Assembly: GCA_030144725.1 (NCBI GenBank) | Contig: JASKMD010000029.1 | Location: 1,835,113-1,899,112, forward strand | Source of the DNA: Haematococcus lacustris | Lineage: Eukaryota > Chlorophyta > Chlorophyceae > Chlamydomonadales > Haematococcaceae | Direction of reading: 5' to 3' | Length of the DNA stretch: 64,000 bases | Program-made: the position numbers and the translations under genes | In this document: positions 45,301 through 56,216 of the stretch, in pieces | Layout of the letters: every line of letters begins with the position of its first letter | Position numbering within the stretch: the stretch's first letter is position 1 | Notes under the pieces: generated by a model | What the model saw: only the letters and a program-made list of their open reading frames with translations | Databases searched by the model: none | What the model was told of the DNA's origin: nothing

Positions 45301-47588
45301 GCAGGGGCAGGGGCAGGGGCAGGGGCAGGGGCAGGGGCAGGGGCAGGGGCAGGGGCAGGGGCAGGGGCAGGGGCAGGGGCAGGGGCAGGGGCTTTGTAGG
45401 GAGCAGCCACTCACTGTGCTGACAGTCTTCTCAAAGAACTGCTCCCAGGCATAGTACCTGGCAAGGGGCAGCACCAACCAGCAACAGGCCACTCAGCCAG
45501 CAGCCTGCAGCTGTGTTCAGGTCACTGATAGCTGTGTTCAGGGCAGGGGTGGGTGGGCCAGTGCGACCATCGCCAGGCGACCAGGGCAGGTGTGACCAGG
45601 GTGTGAGCCAGTCAGCCGGTGCTGGGTGCTGTGGTGCTCACTTGACCAGCTTCATGGCGGGCAGCAGCTCCTGGAAGATGGAGCCGCGCTCCTGGGTGTT
45701 GGCTGCGTTGGCCTTCTTGTGCAGGATGATGCGCCAGCCAAACAGGTACTGGCAGGGCATGACGATGAACACCACACCCCAGCCAGGCAGCGCCCACTGT
45801 TTGACCAGCACCACCAGAATGGTCAGGATGGCCAGCGCCTCAATGGGAGCGGTCCACAGGTAGTGGATGTCCTGCAGGGCCAGAGGGGCAGGCGGGTGAG
45901 GGGCATCCTGGTGTGCAGCTAGGCCCCAACCTGGCCTGGCAAGCGCGGCAGCAGCCATAGCAGCAGGCCAGCAGCAGCCCATCAACAGCACACCTGGCAG
46001 CAGGTACTAGGCAGCCTAAGTGCCTGACCTCCATACCGCACACCCACGCCCACGCCTCGCCCAAGCCTTGCCTGGATGCCATCGAAGATCTTGGTGATGT
46101 CACTGGCCACAAATGACACTGCGTCCGAGGCCATCTCCTTGGTGATGCTGGCCATGGCAAAGGACTTGCGGCAAATGGCGTTGGTCAGAGCGGCGCGTAC
46201 AGACACGCCCACCGTCATGCAGCCATACGTCATGCGCTGGAGGGCAATGCCTGCAGCCAGGCGCAGCTTTGCAGTTTGCTGATATTGCGATATGGAGTGA
46301 GCGGCGAGGATGGAAGGCACAGCCAACCAGACCAGACCAGGGCAGGTCAAGCAGGTCAGTAGGCAGCCTAGCAGGCCGGCATGCAGGCCAGGCAGGGTCG
46401 AGCCTTGCTGGTGCAATGGCTGCGCAGTCAAGCCAGCCTTGGTGCCAGCTTCAGCAGGGCAGGGCAGGTAGGTGTGGTGAGGGCAGGCAGTCTGTGCACC
46501 CACCCAGCACGTAGCCGTCCATGAAGAAGGCTGCAGCCAGGATCCAGCCCTGGTAGGGCTCCCTCCACTCTGGGTGCCTGTTCACGTGGAACTGGAGCGT
46601 GCGAACGAAGAAGAAGGCACCCATGATGACGCACACCGACCACAGCAACTTGAACAGGCCTGCAAGGGCAGGGGCGTTGGTGCAGGCGCATTGGACCTCA
46701 GCACAAGGTGTGTGATGTTTGCTGGACATAACAGACAAGGACCAGGCATGAGGCTGGGGTGGCTCAGGGAGTCAGGGCTGAGAGAGGTGTGCAGGCATGG
46801 TCACCAAGAGGTGGCAGTGGCAGACTGTAGAGCTGGCTCAGGCATCAGAGCCAAACACAGAGAAACCAGGTGGTGAAGTGGGCAGGCAGATGGTGTGGCA
46901 CAGGAGGTGCCAGGCGGCAGTGTGATGCAGGCAGCGGCCAGCAGATGGGCTGTGTCCTGGACCTCACCTGCCAGCATCAGCTGCCGGCCAAACACTGATT
47001 GCAGGACCTTGCGGAGCTTGGGGTTGCCCTTGGCCACAGCTTCATCCCAGGCGGTGCGGAACCGTTCGTAAGCCACCTGCGTACAGATCGCGGAATGAGC
47101 TGGGTCGATTGGCAGCGCAAGCGTTCAGGTGAGGCTGAAGGCTGCGACAAGCGGTCATATCTCCGGATAAAGTCATGTAGCCTAAAAGATGGTTGGCTCG
47201 TGGAAGCAGAATGGTTCAAACGCCATGGATGACGCTTTGAGGCTGACGGCCGCGTTTGCAGAACAACGTCCGCTGCCAACGGCGATGGTTGCGTGCCGGC
47301 TAGTGAGCCATTCAGCCTCCCCCGGCACTCACGTCAGCGGTTTGCTCAGGTGGCAGCACGCAGGCCTCCACTGGCACCTCATCTTTCCGCGCAGCCGAGA
47401 CAATGGGATTAATCCACCTGCCGGCCGGCACCAGGGTTATATGAGCTGGACCGGGGCTTGCGACCCTGCGGAGTGGCTGCGACCCAACAGCTCTCCACTG
47501 CGACCCAACAGCTTTCCAACCTGAAGCTATACTTATTGAAGAAGCCAGCGGTCGCGTCCGATGCGGCGTATTTATTGGCGACGCCCAT
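38800..47588 (-). CDS. ABCC-type (MRP) ABC transporter, copy B, about 25 exons
   Basis: Paralogue of copy A in direct tandem. Start ATG at 47588 with the same N-terminal peptide. First exons are 47588-47521 (donor GTTGGA instead of GTAGGA in copy A), 47417-47333 and 47076-46968. Recognisable later exons include [10 protein letters not shown] (about 46250), AMKLVK (about 45640), [12 protein letters not shown] (about 44540), GRVGAGKSS (about 43870), LSGG / [10 protein letters not shown] (43440 / 43314), GRTGSGKST (about 40040) and [12 protein letters not shown] (about 39340), with a stop at 38800. The coding exons I compared are almost the same as in copy A, and the product should be nearly identical. 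Differences are mainly in introns and flanks. The intron between the exons for [14 protein letters not shown] and IRKRELAIQ carries about 400 bp of GGGGCA repeats. Confidence 0.86.
41913..41968 (+). repeat. (AACC)n microsatellite in an ABCC copy B intron
   Basis: About 14 AACC units here; the matching intron of copy A has about 6 (about 32800-32824). Confidence 0.85.
44990..45391 (+). repeat. (GGGGCA)n hexanucleotide expansion in an ABCC copy B intron
   Basis: About 67 units in a near-perfect array. The same intron in copy A has about 3 units (about 35740-35760). The sense strand of the gene is TGCCCC. Runs of GGGG separated by CA can form G-quadruplexes. The array gives stop-free frames in several directions that are not genes. 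Confidence 0.95.
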
Positions 47589-47850
47589 TGCGGGTGTGGC
47601 CAGGTGCAGTGGGAGCTGGGTTGGTCCAGCTCTACCTGTTCCGATGCGAACGGGGCTTATAAGCTTATAGGATTGTAGGAGTGAGTGTTCGAGGTTCCAG
47701 CACACAACCCCTACGCGGCCCAACCTCGGCATCGGTACGTCATGGTATGTTCGCACCATCGGATGACCTAACGCACGACTAGATATTGTAGGACAACAGC
47801 TCGTGTCACACGGTTCCAAGCGACGAAGCAACCCAACGGTAGTACTTGCA

Positions 47851-48500
47851 GAACTAAACTTGATGTCGATGCTGGATAAGAGTAGATGAGCAACGCGCGA
47901 GCACGTGGTGGCCGCTGCTGGTGTATGCCAGGAGGCGAAAGCCAGAGTGCTGACGTGCAGTACTGCCACCTAGCTTGCCAGCTCTGTGTGTTGTTGCAAT
48001 GACGGGCAAGGAATGGGCTTTGGGTAGTGTCCACTCATATGCACCACTGTAGGTGCCACGCCGCTTGTTGTTGTGTCCATACACAGTCAATGTGGGGCCT
48101 ATGGAGGGTCACTTAGAGCCGGGCTCTGGTATGCAGCTTGAGCAGCACAGGACACCAGCGGCGGGACAGGGTAAGCAGCAGGCCCCTGCGACAGCAGCAG
48201 CAGCAGCAGCCTGGGACTAGCTGTAGATTGGGAGTCTAACCACCCCCATGGGTATGGGGATAGAGCTGGGCCGCACCCAGGCTGGCAGCAGAGCCTCAGG
48301 GGTGTGGTGCTTGGGCGTGCTGGTGACCTTGTGTGTCAGAAGCTGACCAGGATCTTGCGGAAGGAGCGTCATTTCAGTGGCTAGCACATGGCCCTTACTA
48401 GCTCCAGGATTCAAGTCAGCCGGTCCCAACTGAGAGAGAACCTACCCCTGATAATCAAAACGACGCCGCGTCGCAGCCGCGTGGTTTTGATTTATGTGTC
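47851..48500. other. intergenic up to the assembly gap
   Basis: No gene seen. A CAG run (about 48189-48209) is present. The last 75 bp before the gap (GATAATCAAAACGACGCCGCG, then an inverted CGCGTGGTTTTGAT) match 26885-26945 beside the deleted hAT-like copy and look like a transposon terminal region. Confidence 0.4.
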
Positions 48501-49000
48501 NNNNNNNNNNNNNNNNNNNNNNNNNNNNNNNNNNNNNNNNNNNNNNNNNNNNNNNNNNNNNNNNNNNNNNNNNNNNNNNNNNNNNNNNNNNNNNNNNNNN
48601 NNNNNNNNNNNNNNNNNNNNNNNNNNNNNNNNNNNNNNNNNNNNNNNNNNNNNNNNNNNNNNNNNNNNNNNNNNNNNNNNNNNNNNNNNNNNNNNNNNNN
48701 NNNNNNNNNNNNNNNNNNNNNNNNNNNNNNNNNNNNNNNNNNNNNNNNNNNNNNNNNNNNNNNNNNNNNNNNNNNNNNNNNNNNNNNNNNNNNNNNNNNN
48801 NNNNNNNNNNNNNNNNNNNNNNNNNNNNNNNNNNNNNNNNNNNNNNNNNNNNNNNNNNNNNNNNNNNNNNNNNNNNNNNNNNNNNNNNNNNNNNNNNNNN
48901 NNNNNNNNNNNNNNNNNNNNNNNNNNNNNNNNNNNNNNNNNNNNNNNNNNNNNNNNNNNNNNNNNNNNNNNNNNNNNNNNNNNNNNNNNNNNNNNNNNNN
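48501..49000. other. assembly gap, 500 N
   Basis: Exactly 500 Ns directly before a long (GGGCT)n array. The round length suggests a placeholder, so the true gap size is unknown. Confidence 0.98.
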
Positions 49001-50981
49001 GGGCTGGGCTGGGCTGGGCTGGGCTGGGCTGGGCTGGGCTGGGCTGGGCTGGGCTGGGCTGGGCTGGGCTGGGCTGGGCTGGGCTGGGCTGGGCTGGGCT
49101 GGGCTGGGCTGGGCTGGGCTGGGCTGGGCTGGGCTGGGCTGGGCTGGGCTGGGCTGGGCTGGGCTGGGCTGGGCTGGGCTGGGCTGGGCTGGGCTGGGCT
49201 GGGCTGGGCTGGGCTGGGCTGGGCTGGGCTGGGCTGGGCTGGGCTGGGCTGGGCTGGGCTGGGCTGGGCTGGGCTGGGCTGGGCTGGGCTGGGCTGGGCT
49301 GGGCTGGGCTGGGCTGGGCTGGGCTGGGCTGGGCTGGGCTGGGCTGGGCTGGGCTGGGCTGGGCTGGGCTGGGCTGGGCTGGGCTGGGCTGGGCTGGGCT
49401 GGGCTGGGCTGGGCTGGGCTGGGCTGGGCTGGGCTGGGCTGGGCTGGGCTGGGCTGGGCTGGGCTGGGCTGGGCTGGGCTGGGCTGGGCTGGGCTGGGCT
49501 GGGCTGGGCTGGGCTGGGCTGGGCTGGGCTGGGCTGGGCTGGGCTGGGCTGGGCTGGGCTGGGCTGGGCTGGGCTGGGCTGGGCTGGGCTGGGCTGGGCT
49601 GGGCTGGGCTGGGCTGGGCTGGGCTGGGCTGGGCTGGGCTGGGCTGGGCTGGGCTGGGCTGGGCTGGGCTGGGCTGGGCTGGGCTGGGCTGGGCTGGGCT
49701 GGGCTGGGCTGGGCTGGGCTGGGCTGGGCTGGGCTGGGCTGGGCTGGGCTGGGCTGGGCTGGGCTGGGCTGGGCTGGGCTGGGCTGGGCTGGGCTGGGCT
49801 GGGCTGGGCTGGGCTGGGCTGGGCTGGGCTGGGCTGGGCTGGGCTGGGCTGGGCTGGGCTGGGCTGGGCTGGGCTGGGCTGGGCTGGGCTGGGCTGGGCT
49901 GGGCTGGGCTGGGCTGGGCTGGGCTGGGCTGGGCTGGGCTGGGCTGGGCTGGGCTGGGCTGGGCTGGGCTGGGCTGGGCTGGGCTGGGCTGGGCTGGGCT
50001 GGGCTGGGCTGGGCTGGGCTGGGCTGGGCTGGGCTGGGCTGGGCTGGGCTGGGCTGGGCTGGGCTGGGCTGGGCTGGGCTGGGCTGGGCTGGGCTGGGCT
50101 GGGCTGGGCTGGGCTGGGCTGGGCTGGGCTGGGCTGGGCTGGGCTGGGCTGGGCTGGGGCTGGGCTGGGCTGGGCTGGGCTGGGCTGGGCTGGGCTGGGC
50201 TGGGCTGGGCTGGGCTGGGCTGGGCTGGGCTGGGCTGGGCTGGGCTGGGCTGGGCTGGGCTGGGCTGGGCTGGGCTGGGCTGGGCTGGGCTGGGCTGGGC
50301 TGGGCTGGGCTGGGCTGGGCTGGGCTGGGCTGGGCTGGGCTGGGCTGGGCTGGGCTGGGCTGGGCTGGGCTGGGCTGGGCTGGGCTGGGCTGGGCTGGGC
50401 TGGGCTGGGCTGGGCTGGGCTGGGCTGGGCTGGGCTGGGCTGGGCTGGGCTGGGCTGGGCTGGGCTGGGCTGGGCTGGGCTGGGCTGGGCTGGGCTGGGC
50501 TGGGCTGGGCTGGGCTGGGCTGGGCTGGGCTGGGCTGGGCTGGGCTGGGCTGGGCTGGGCTGGGCTGGGCTGGGCTGGGCTGGGCTGGGCTGGGCTGGGC
50601 TGGGCTGGGCTGGGCTGGGCTGGGCTGGGCTGGGCTGGGCTGGGCTGGGCTGGGCTGGGCTGGGCTGGGCTGGGCTGGGCTGGGCTGGGCTGGGCTGGGC
50701 TGGGCTGGGCTGGGCTGGGCTGGGCTGGGCTGGGCTGGGCTGGGCTGGGCTGGGCTGGGCTGGGCTGGGCTGGGCTGGGCTGGGCTGGGCTGGGCTGGGC
50801 TGGGCTGGGCTGGGCTGGGCTGGGCTGGGCTGGGCTGGGCTGGGCTGGGCTGGGCTGGGCTGGGCTGGGCTGGGCTGGGCTGGGCTGGGCTGGGCTGGGC
50901 TGGGCTGGGCTGGGCTGGGCTGGGCTGGGCTGGGCTGGGCTGGGCTGGGCTGGGCTGGGCTGGGCTGGGCTGGGCTGGGCT
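49001..50981 (+). repeat. (GGGCT)n pentanucleotide array, 2 kb
   Basis: Almost perfect GGGCT repeats. The only interruption I see is one six-base unit (GGGGCT) near 50155. It ends about 115 bp before a hAT-like transposase exon in the same relative orientation as the intronic array at 24401-24990. Confidence 0.96.
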
Positions 50982-51097
50982 GTAGAGATTAGGAAGCTGG
51001 GGCTGGTCTCGAGATTGGGAGGTGGTGGGCATAGGCACATGGTGCCGGGATGGGTTGGTCCTGGCCAAGCAATGCTGATCATGACTTGTGCATGCAG

Positions 51098-51780
51098 ATT
51101 AGCTGCGACGAGCCGCAGCGATCCACTTTCGACTCGATGGCTACACATGCAAAAAGCATGGCAAGGTGCTGGTTATCAGAGTGCACTCCTACAAATTAAT
51201 CCATGCGTCCGTCCCTGCGTGTTGACCGACCTTGTCCGATCGGGCTGGGATTTTGATAGATGGTAGTTTGCAGAATATAAAACATATTTTTCAGTAAAAA
51301 TATTTTAAAAACATCAAAGGCGTCTGCGCTGTGGCCCCGTGGCTAGAGTGCAGGGATGAGTGCAGGGATAGGTTGCGGGCCACAGCGCAACAGCTGCTGA
51401 TTTTTTCAAAATATTTTTCTTGGAAAATATGTTTTATTTTCTGCAAACTACCCTCTATTAAAATTTCAGCCCGATCGGACAAGGTTGGAAACACGCAGGG
51501 ACGGACGCAGGGATTACGTTCTAGGAGTGATGACAGCTTCTGTGCCCGGAGACAGTTACGAGACCGGCAACAGATGCAGCAGCAGGAACAGCACGAGGGG
51601 GTCAAGTACAGCTGCCCACCCCTCCTGCTGCCCCCCCCCTGGCTACAGCTGGCAGCTGGTGCTGGTGCATCCCCCGAGCTGCTCACCCCTCCAGCTGAGC
51701 AGCAGGGGGCTCGACACGCAAGCGCAAGGCGGGCGTGAGGGATCGGACCCAACCTGCCGAGCAAGGTAACATAGCAATGG
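51098..51780 (+). pseudogene. hAT-like transposase, deleted copy interrupted by a MITE
   Basis: The acceptor GTGCATGCAG (ending 51097) and the exon start match the main copy's exon 2 (IHVQFDGC region: [24 protein letters not shown]), but the second codon is TAG. The exon is cut at about 51183 by a foldback element and resumes at 51530 with ACAGCTTCTGTG. It then runs into the C-terminal tail (equivalent to 22260-22400 in reverse, ending near AGCAAGGTAACATAGC, 51760-51775). Most of the catalytic region is absent. Confidence 0.6.
51184..51529. mobile_element. foldback MITE inside the transposase exon
   Basis: The left end CACTCCTA (51184-51191) mirrors TAGGAGTG (51522-51529). The inverted arms extend inward for about 100 bp, including GTCCGTCCCTGCGT, CCGATCGGGCTG, TAGTTTGCAGA and ATATTTT, and the centre is unrelated. 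It is AT-rich compared with its surroundings. The empty site can be read from the main copy (ATCAGAGTGACAGC). Confidence 0.7.
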
Positions 51781-51795
51781 CCTACACTCAGCTGT

Positions 51796-53092
51796 CCCCC
51801 CGTTTCCAATTAGCGGAGGACGGAGATCGGAGCTACATGGAGGGAAGCTGGAGGAGAGGAGCACATGGAGATCGGAGCGGCGGAGCCCGAGCCACATGGT
51901 CTCCATGCTGGCTCCGACGGGGCGCGTTTCCAATTCGGAGAGGCATGGGTCTCAGCATTGGCCCTCCATTGGCTCCGATAGGGCCCATTGGCTCCTATAG
52001 GTGACTCCTTCGGAGCCCGGAGAGGAGCCAGGAGCGGAGCCAGGAGTGTGAACGACCCGGTGACCCTGAGACCGAGTCTAGAGTGCGTACGTGTCCTGAT
52101 GGCCCCGTCTGTCCGGTTGCTCAACCCTTCGTTACATCTAGTCTCCGCCGTATCGGTCCTCCCTGTGTAGGTCCACTGGCAACACCGCTGAGGATATGGC
52201 ACTCCGCAGTTCTACCCGCATCAACAACATTTGCGGAATAACCTCAGACTTGCTTTGCCTGCCTTGCTCTGCACTGCGGAGTCTGCACTTTTGCGGAGAA
52301 TGCTTAGCTAGTCGGAGCCTTGCTTAGCTTGTCTAGCAACGGGAGCGAACTTGTTGTCACTAAACCAGCCAAACTGCAGCCAGCCTTCCTTGCGTAGCCT
52401 GCTCGAAGCAGAGTTGCACCATAGCCTTCACTACGCAGAGAGTGTAGCCTGCAAGAGTCATGTTACAACCTTGTTCGATTTCAAGCCAACCTTAAACCCC
52501 AGCACAGCCTGCCCTACGCAGAGCATCATCACTATTAACACAAGCATCTACAAGCTGCCTCATCTCTGCCAACACAACCAGCCTGCTCAAGCCGAGTACA
52601 CAGCTGCCAGCCAAGGAGCAAAAACCAACACTCGTGCACTCCTGCCCTAAGCATTGCACCGGCAACAATACATACGAACACCCAGCAGGTCACCACCATC
52701 AACATTAGCCTGTTCAACAGAAGACAGTACCGTGCAGTGCACCAGCCTGCAGAGGTCCTGCTGTTTCTGCAACGCGGGTGCAAAGCTGTGGCAGGGTGCA
52801 AAATGCGCTAAGCCGTATATGCGCTAGATGGCTGTTGCCGCTGCTGGAGCTGCTCGACAATACATTTTTTTGCAGAAGCGGCAGCAGTAGCGTCCCTTGC
52901 AGCGGCAGCAGCAGCGTGATGATCGGAAGGCCCTCAACGCGGCGGTCAAGGGTCGCCCAAAAGCGTCAAAAAGCGTCCATGCAGCGCTCCTCTCCTCGCA
53001 TTGGAAACGGCAATACGGCATTCGCCCATGCAGGGGCAGCTCCGCTCCATGAGCCTCCATGAGCTCCGCTCCGATCAATTGGAAACGGGGGG
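51796..53092. mobile_element. candidate TIR element (1.3 kb)
   Basis: The left terminus CCCCCCGTTTCCAATT is the reverse complement of the right terminus AATTGGAAACGGGGGG. Similar GTTTCCAATT pieces also lie inside at about 51925 and 53000. ACACTCAG occurs just outside both ends (about 51784 and 53096). The interior has no recognisable transposase; a 99-codon frame at 52351-52650 matches nothing I know. Confidence 0.5.
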
Positions 53093-53524
53093 TGTGACAC
53101 TCAGGTGTTCCCAACTAACAGAAAATGTCAGGAAACTGACCCTTGGCAGTCGGACGGCTGTATACTCACTGCGCCAAATATTATGCTAGATAATTCACAA
53201 TGTAGCCAACCCGTCCAGCTACCTTTCACCCATCCAGAATAGTTTTACACTCAGTAGGCCGTGCACAGTGAAGCATCAAAGTTAGTGATGCAAACTTGAG
53301 CCATTGCGGAGCATGCAGTCATCGCTACGACCGCCCGCGTCGCTTAGGCTGCTCTACGTGTGCATGCGCGTCGGCAGTAGCAATCGGATCGGAAAGCGGT
53401 TGCGGGAATGTGGCACGGAGGCAGTTGGCAGGTGCGGTTGGGAGAGGTGGCCACTACAACCTTTGTCTAACTATGTCTCGTGCGTCACCGCTTGCGCTTG
53501 GCAGCTGTCTGGGGCTGCCCCAAC
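53093..53524. other. intergenic, no gene seen
   Basis: The first 50 bp (CCCAACTAACAGAAAATG core) resemble 26850-26900 next to the hAT-like copies. Nothing else is recognised. Confidence 0.3.
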
Positions 53525-54309
53525 CTAGCAGGTGTGGTACGAGTGCGGAGCCTGCCCCTCGGTGGCGATTGCAGCTAGTGCTAACTGATACATGTGGCCG
53601 AAATCAGGTGATGCAGGGGGCCCTTCGCCCCACGAGCTCCAGCCCTGCTGCAGGGGTGGCTGCTGTGGGGGTGGCTGTGGGGGCGGGTGGGGCTGTGGGG
53701 GGGGCACAACTCTGCTGCACCCTGCTGTTGTTGCTGCTGCTGCCACCCGCTGCTGGCTTGCATGGTCCCCCACATTCACCACAACCACCCCAACACTGCA
53801 AGCAGCTGTTGTGGCTTTGCGTGCGGCTGTGGCTGGTGCCCTGGCTACGGCTGCAGCCACCTCATGAAGTTGGCTGTCAACGCGGGTGGGTCAGGAGCCG
53901 GGCAGGGCTGCTGGGCTGTAGTGCCTGACGGGATGCCATAGCCACCCTCAGCACACCGTTGCAGCACCTCTGGTGACACCTGGTGCCGCATCAGGATGTT
54001 CATTAGCTGCCGCTGATGCCGGGTGAGCCGGGGGCCGCTTACACGGCAGCGGCGAACGTTGCGTAGTGCAAGGGACAGCCGGCGCTTGTCTTGCTGCAGC
54101 AGCTGGATTGCATGGATGCGCTCCTCAGCCAGCTGCTCCAATGCCTCATTCTCACCCAGCAGCTCCTGGTGTGCTGCCTGCAGCTGCTCAGTATCTGCCC
54201 GCACTTGCTGCAAGTGTGCCTCCGCATCACTGAGCTGCTGGTGGAGCCGCTCAACCTGTGCCCTCAATTCCATGGCCTCCTCCTGTGCCTTGTTCTTTTG
54301 AGCTTTCAA
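53525..54309 (-). pseudogene. hAT-like element, exon 1 fused to the C-terminal part
   Basis: The minus-strand frame 54309-53845 is a coiled coil (AQVERLHQQLSDAEAHL) followed by VSPEVLQRC, the counterpart of VSIEVLRRW in the main copy. About 150 codons later the sequence switches to VGVVVVNVGDH, the counterpart of [13 protein letters not shown] near the C-terminus of the main transposase. The whole catalytic core is missing, so this is a deletion derivative of a diverged family member. Confidence 0.55.
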
Positions 54310-54315
54310 GCCACT

Positions 54316-54620
54316 AGGTAGGGGTGTGCTGGGAGGGGGTGGGCTGGGAGGGGTGGGCTGGGAGGGGTGGGGCTGGGAGGGGTGGGGCTGGGAGGGGGTG
54401 TGCTAGGAGGGGGTGGGCTGGGAGGGGTGGGCTGGGAGGGGTTGAGTTGGGAGGGGGTGTGCTGGGAGGGGGTGGGCTGGGAGGGGTGGGCTGGGAGGGG
54501 GTGGGTTGGGAGGGGGTGGGCTGGGAGGGGTGGGCTGGGAGGGGTGGGCTGGAAGGGGGTGGGTTGGGAGGGGGTGGGCTGGGAGGGGTGGGCTGGGAGG
54601 GGTGGAGCTGGGAGGGGTTG
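54316..54620 (+). repeat. G-rich minisatellite (GGGAGGGGTGGGCT-type units)
   Basis: Lies directly upstream of the minus-strand exon at 54309, the same relative position as 25840-26225 in the main copy. Confidence 0.88.
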
Positions 54621-55699
54621 GGCAGGCTTGATGAGCTGGGCTCCTGCAATGATGGGTGGAGGGGGGGGCGGGCATGGTGGGTCGTTGCATGCCATAGCCT
54701 TGAATTTGCCTGGAGAACATGATGTCACTTTCAACTTGTTACATTGATTGTTGCATGGGCTGTATAATGTGCGATTTGTTTCAATAGATGCGCCAATGGG
54801 TCAAGAATAAACATTTTGTGGCCATTTTTTTGTGGGTGCAACGGGTGCAACACAGTGGAGGACACAGTGGAGGAGGGGGGGTGTAACCCGGGTGATACCT
54901 TAGTGTGCGCCGACCCAGAATGTGTATTCGGCGGAAGCGAGCGCAAAACAATGTTTCAATCACCCCGTCTAGGTGCCCTGCACGCCCGGCAGACATCGCG
55001 TTGGGTGTCAGCCGGACATTCCATTTGTGCACAACCAGCTCACTACGCTACGTAGATGGGGCCACAGCGATGCGGCTCACCGTGCCAAGGAGACCCGTCT
55101 CGCCGCTGTGATTTGTTCGCGGGCACATGTGGCAGTACGCGGGCAAAGACTCCAATGGCTAGCGCTGATGGTCAGATTACGCGGACTAAACCGTCAATGC
55201 CAATGTGACAAACGCTATCGAAAACAGTGCGGTATTGAGAGAGTACTTGCATGAAGATTACCAACCCCATGTTGGGAACGCCTGACGCCTGACATGACAA
55301 CACAGCAGATGGGCTGGGGTTGGGGCTAGGGCACACAGATGGCCTGGGGCAGTAGGGGCAAATGCACAAGCAGCAAGGGAACACCTGAGTGACACTTCTG
55401 AGAAAGTATACAAATGGGCCAGCATGGGCCAAGCAAGCCACCGCGTGCCGTATTTTGTTGTGACACATTGTGAGGCCTTACAGAGTAACCAAATAACTAG
55501 GACTGCTCACGAAGGAGTCAAGCAAGGCTCCAGCGTCGTGTTTTTCCTTTTGCGTCTCTAGCTCCTCCGCTTCTCTGGCTTCTCTGCTTCTCGAAGTCTC
55601 TCCCCGTTCCCTTTTAGCTCCCTTCCCCTTCCTTCTCTAAGTTCTTTCTCTCCTTGTCAAGCAAGGCTCTGGACAGCGTCGTGTTTTTCCGTTTAGCGG
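54621..55699. other. no gene; hAT-like terminal fragment and a pyrimidine-rich tract between direct repeats
   Basis: 55225-55282 (GAAGATTACCAACCCCATGT) is another copy of the hAT-like right end. A pyrimidine-rich tract (about 55545-55655) lies between two copies of a segment of about 36 bp (CAAGCAAGGCTC ... GTCGTGTTTTTCC) at about 55518 and 55660. Confidence 0.45.
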
Positions 55700-55975
55700 G
55701 GCGTTCTTACATCGGTTTGGCATGTGAGTCGATCTTATGCGACGACTGTCCCTCACTGTGTGCAGGTGCTTCTGGGCCAGGTCGGTCGCGGCGGTCTCTC
55801 GCGACTTGGCCCGCTTGAGCAAAACTGGCATGAATTTGAATGTCAAGATTTGGCATGAATCTGTATGTCAAGATTTGAGCCGCCATTGCACTATGAACAC
55901 TGCACAGTATTCAATAATACATGTTGCACCACATAGCTGACAGAGTCTTCAATCCGGGGATGTGCGACATGTAAA
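55700..55975 (-). repeat. inverted copy of 26945-27195
   Basis: The reverse complement of this segment matches 26945-27195, including GCCAAACCGATGTAA, CAAATTCATGCCAGTTTTGC and GACTCTGTCAGCTATG. It is an end fragment of the hAT-like family on the opposite strand. Confidence 0.65.
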
Positions 55976-56216
55976 GTGCGCACCTCTGGAAGAGATTGCC
56001 GCTTCGCGTCGTCTGGGCTGTCTCGTGAATGCGAGCCGTCGCGGGACGCGGGTTACACGTGTAGTGTGAGATTTGGCAGGTTAAAGATCAGACCCTCCCA
56101 ACTCTGATAAAACCTTTTACACAACCATGTCATGGACATTCCGGCGCCGGGAAGTGTGCGATTGGCGTAACACCGTGCGGCATGCTATGAACGCTCAGTC
56201 TGATATACGCCTGTAA

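Larger units (their letters stand above)
38300..47850 (-). repeat. tandem duplication unit B (ABCC transporter gene plus flanks)
   Basis: Collinear with 29170-38195. The extra length comes mainly from the (GGGGCA)n expansion at 44990-45391. Smaller differences are a longer AACC array (about 41913-41968) and a longer CTG run (about 42318-42345). Confidence 0.85.

Noticed and set aside
44616..45492. Gly-Arg, Pro-Cys and Ala-Gly repeat proteins
   Set aside because: Frames through the (GGGGCA)n array in an ABCC intron.
48388..51148. Giant open frames of 800-900 codons on both strands (AGLGW or SPAQP repeats)
   Set aside because: They are translations of the (GGGCT)n array and of the N gap; the pentanucleotide has no stop in any frame.
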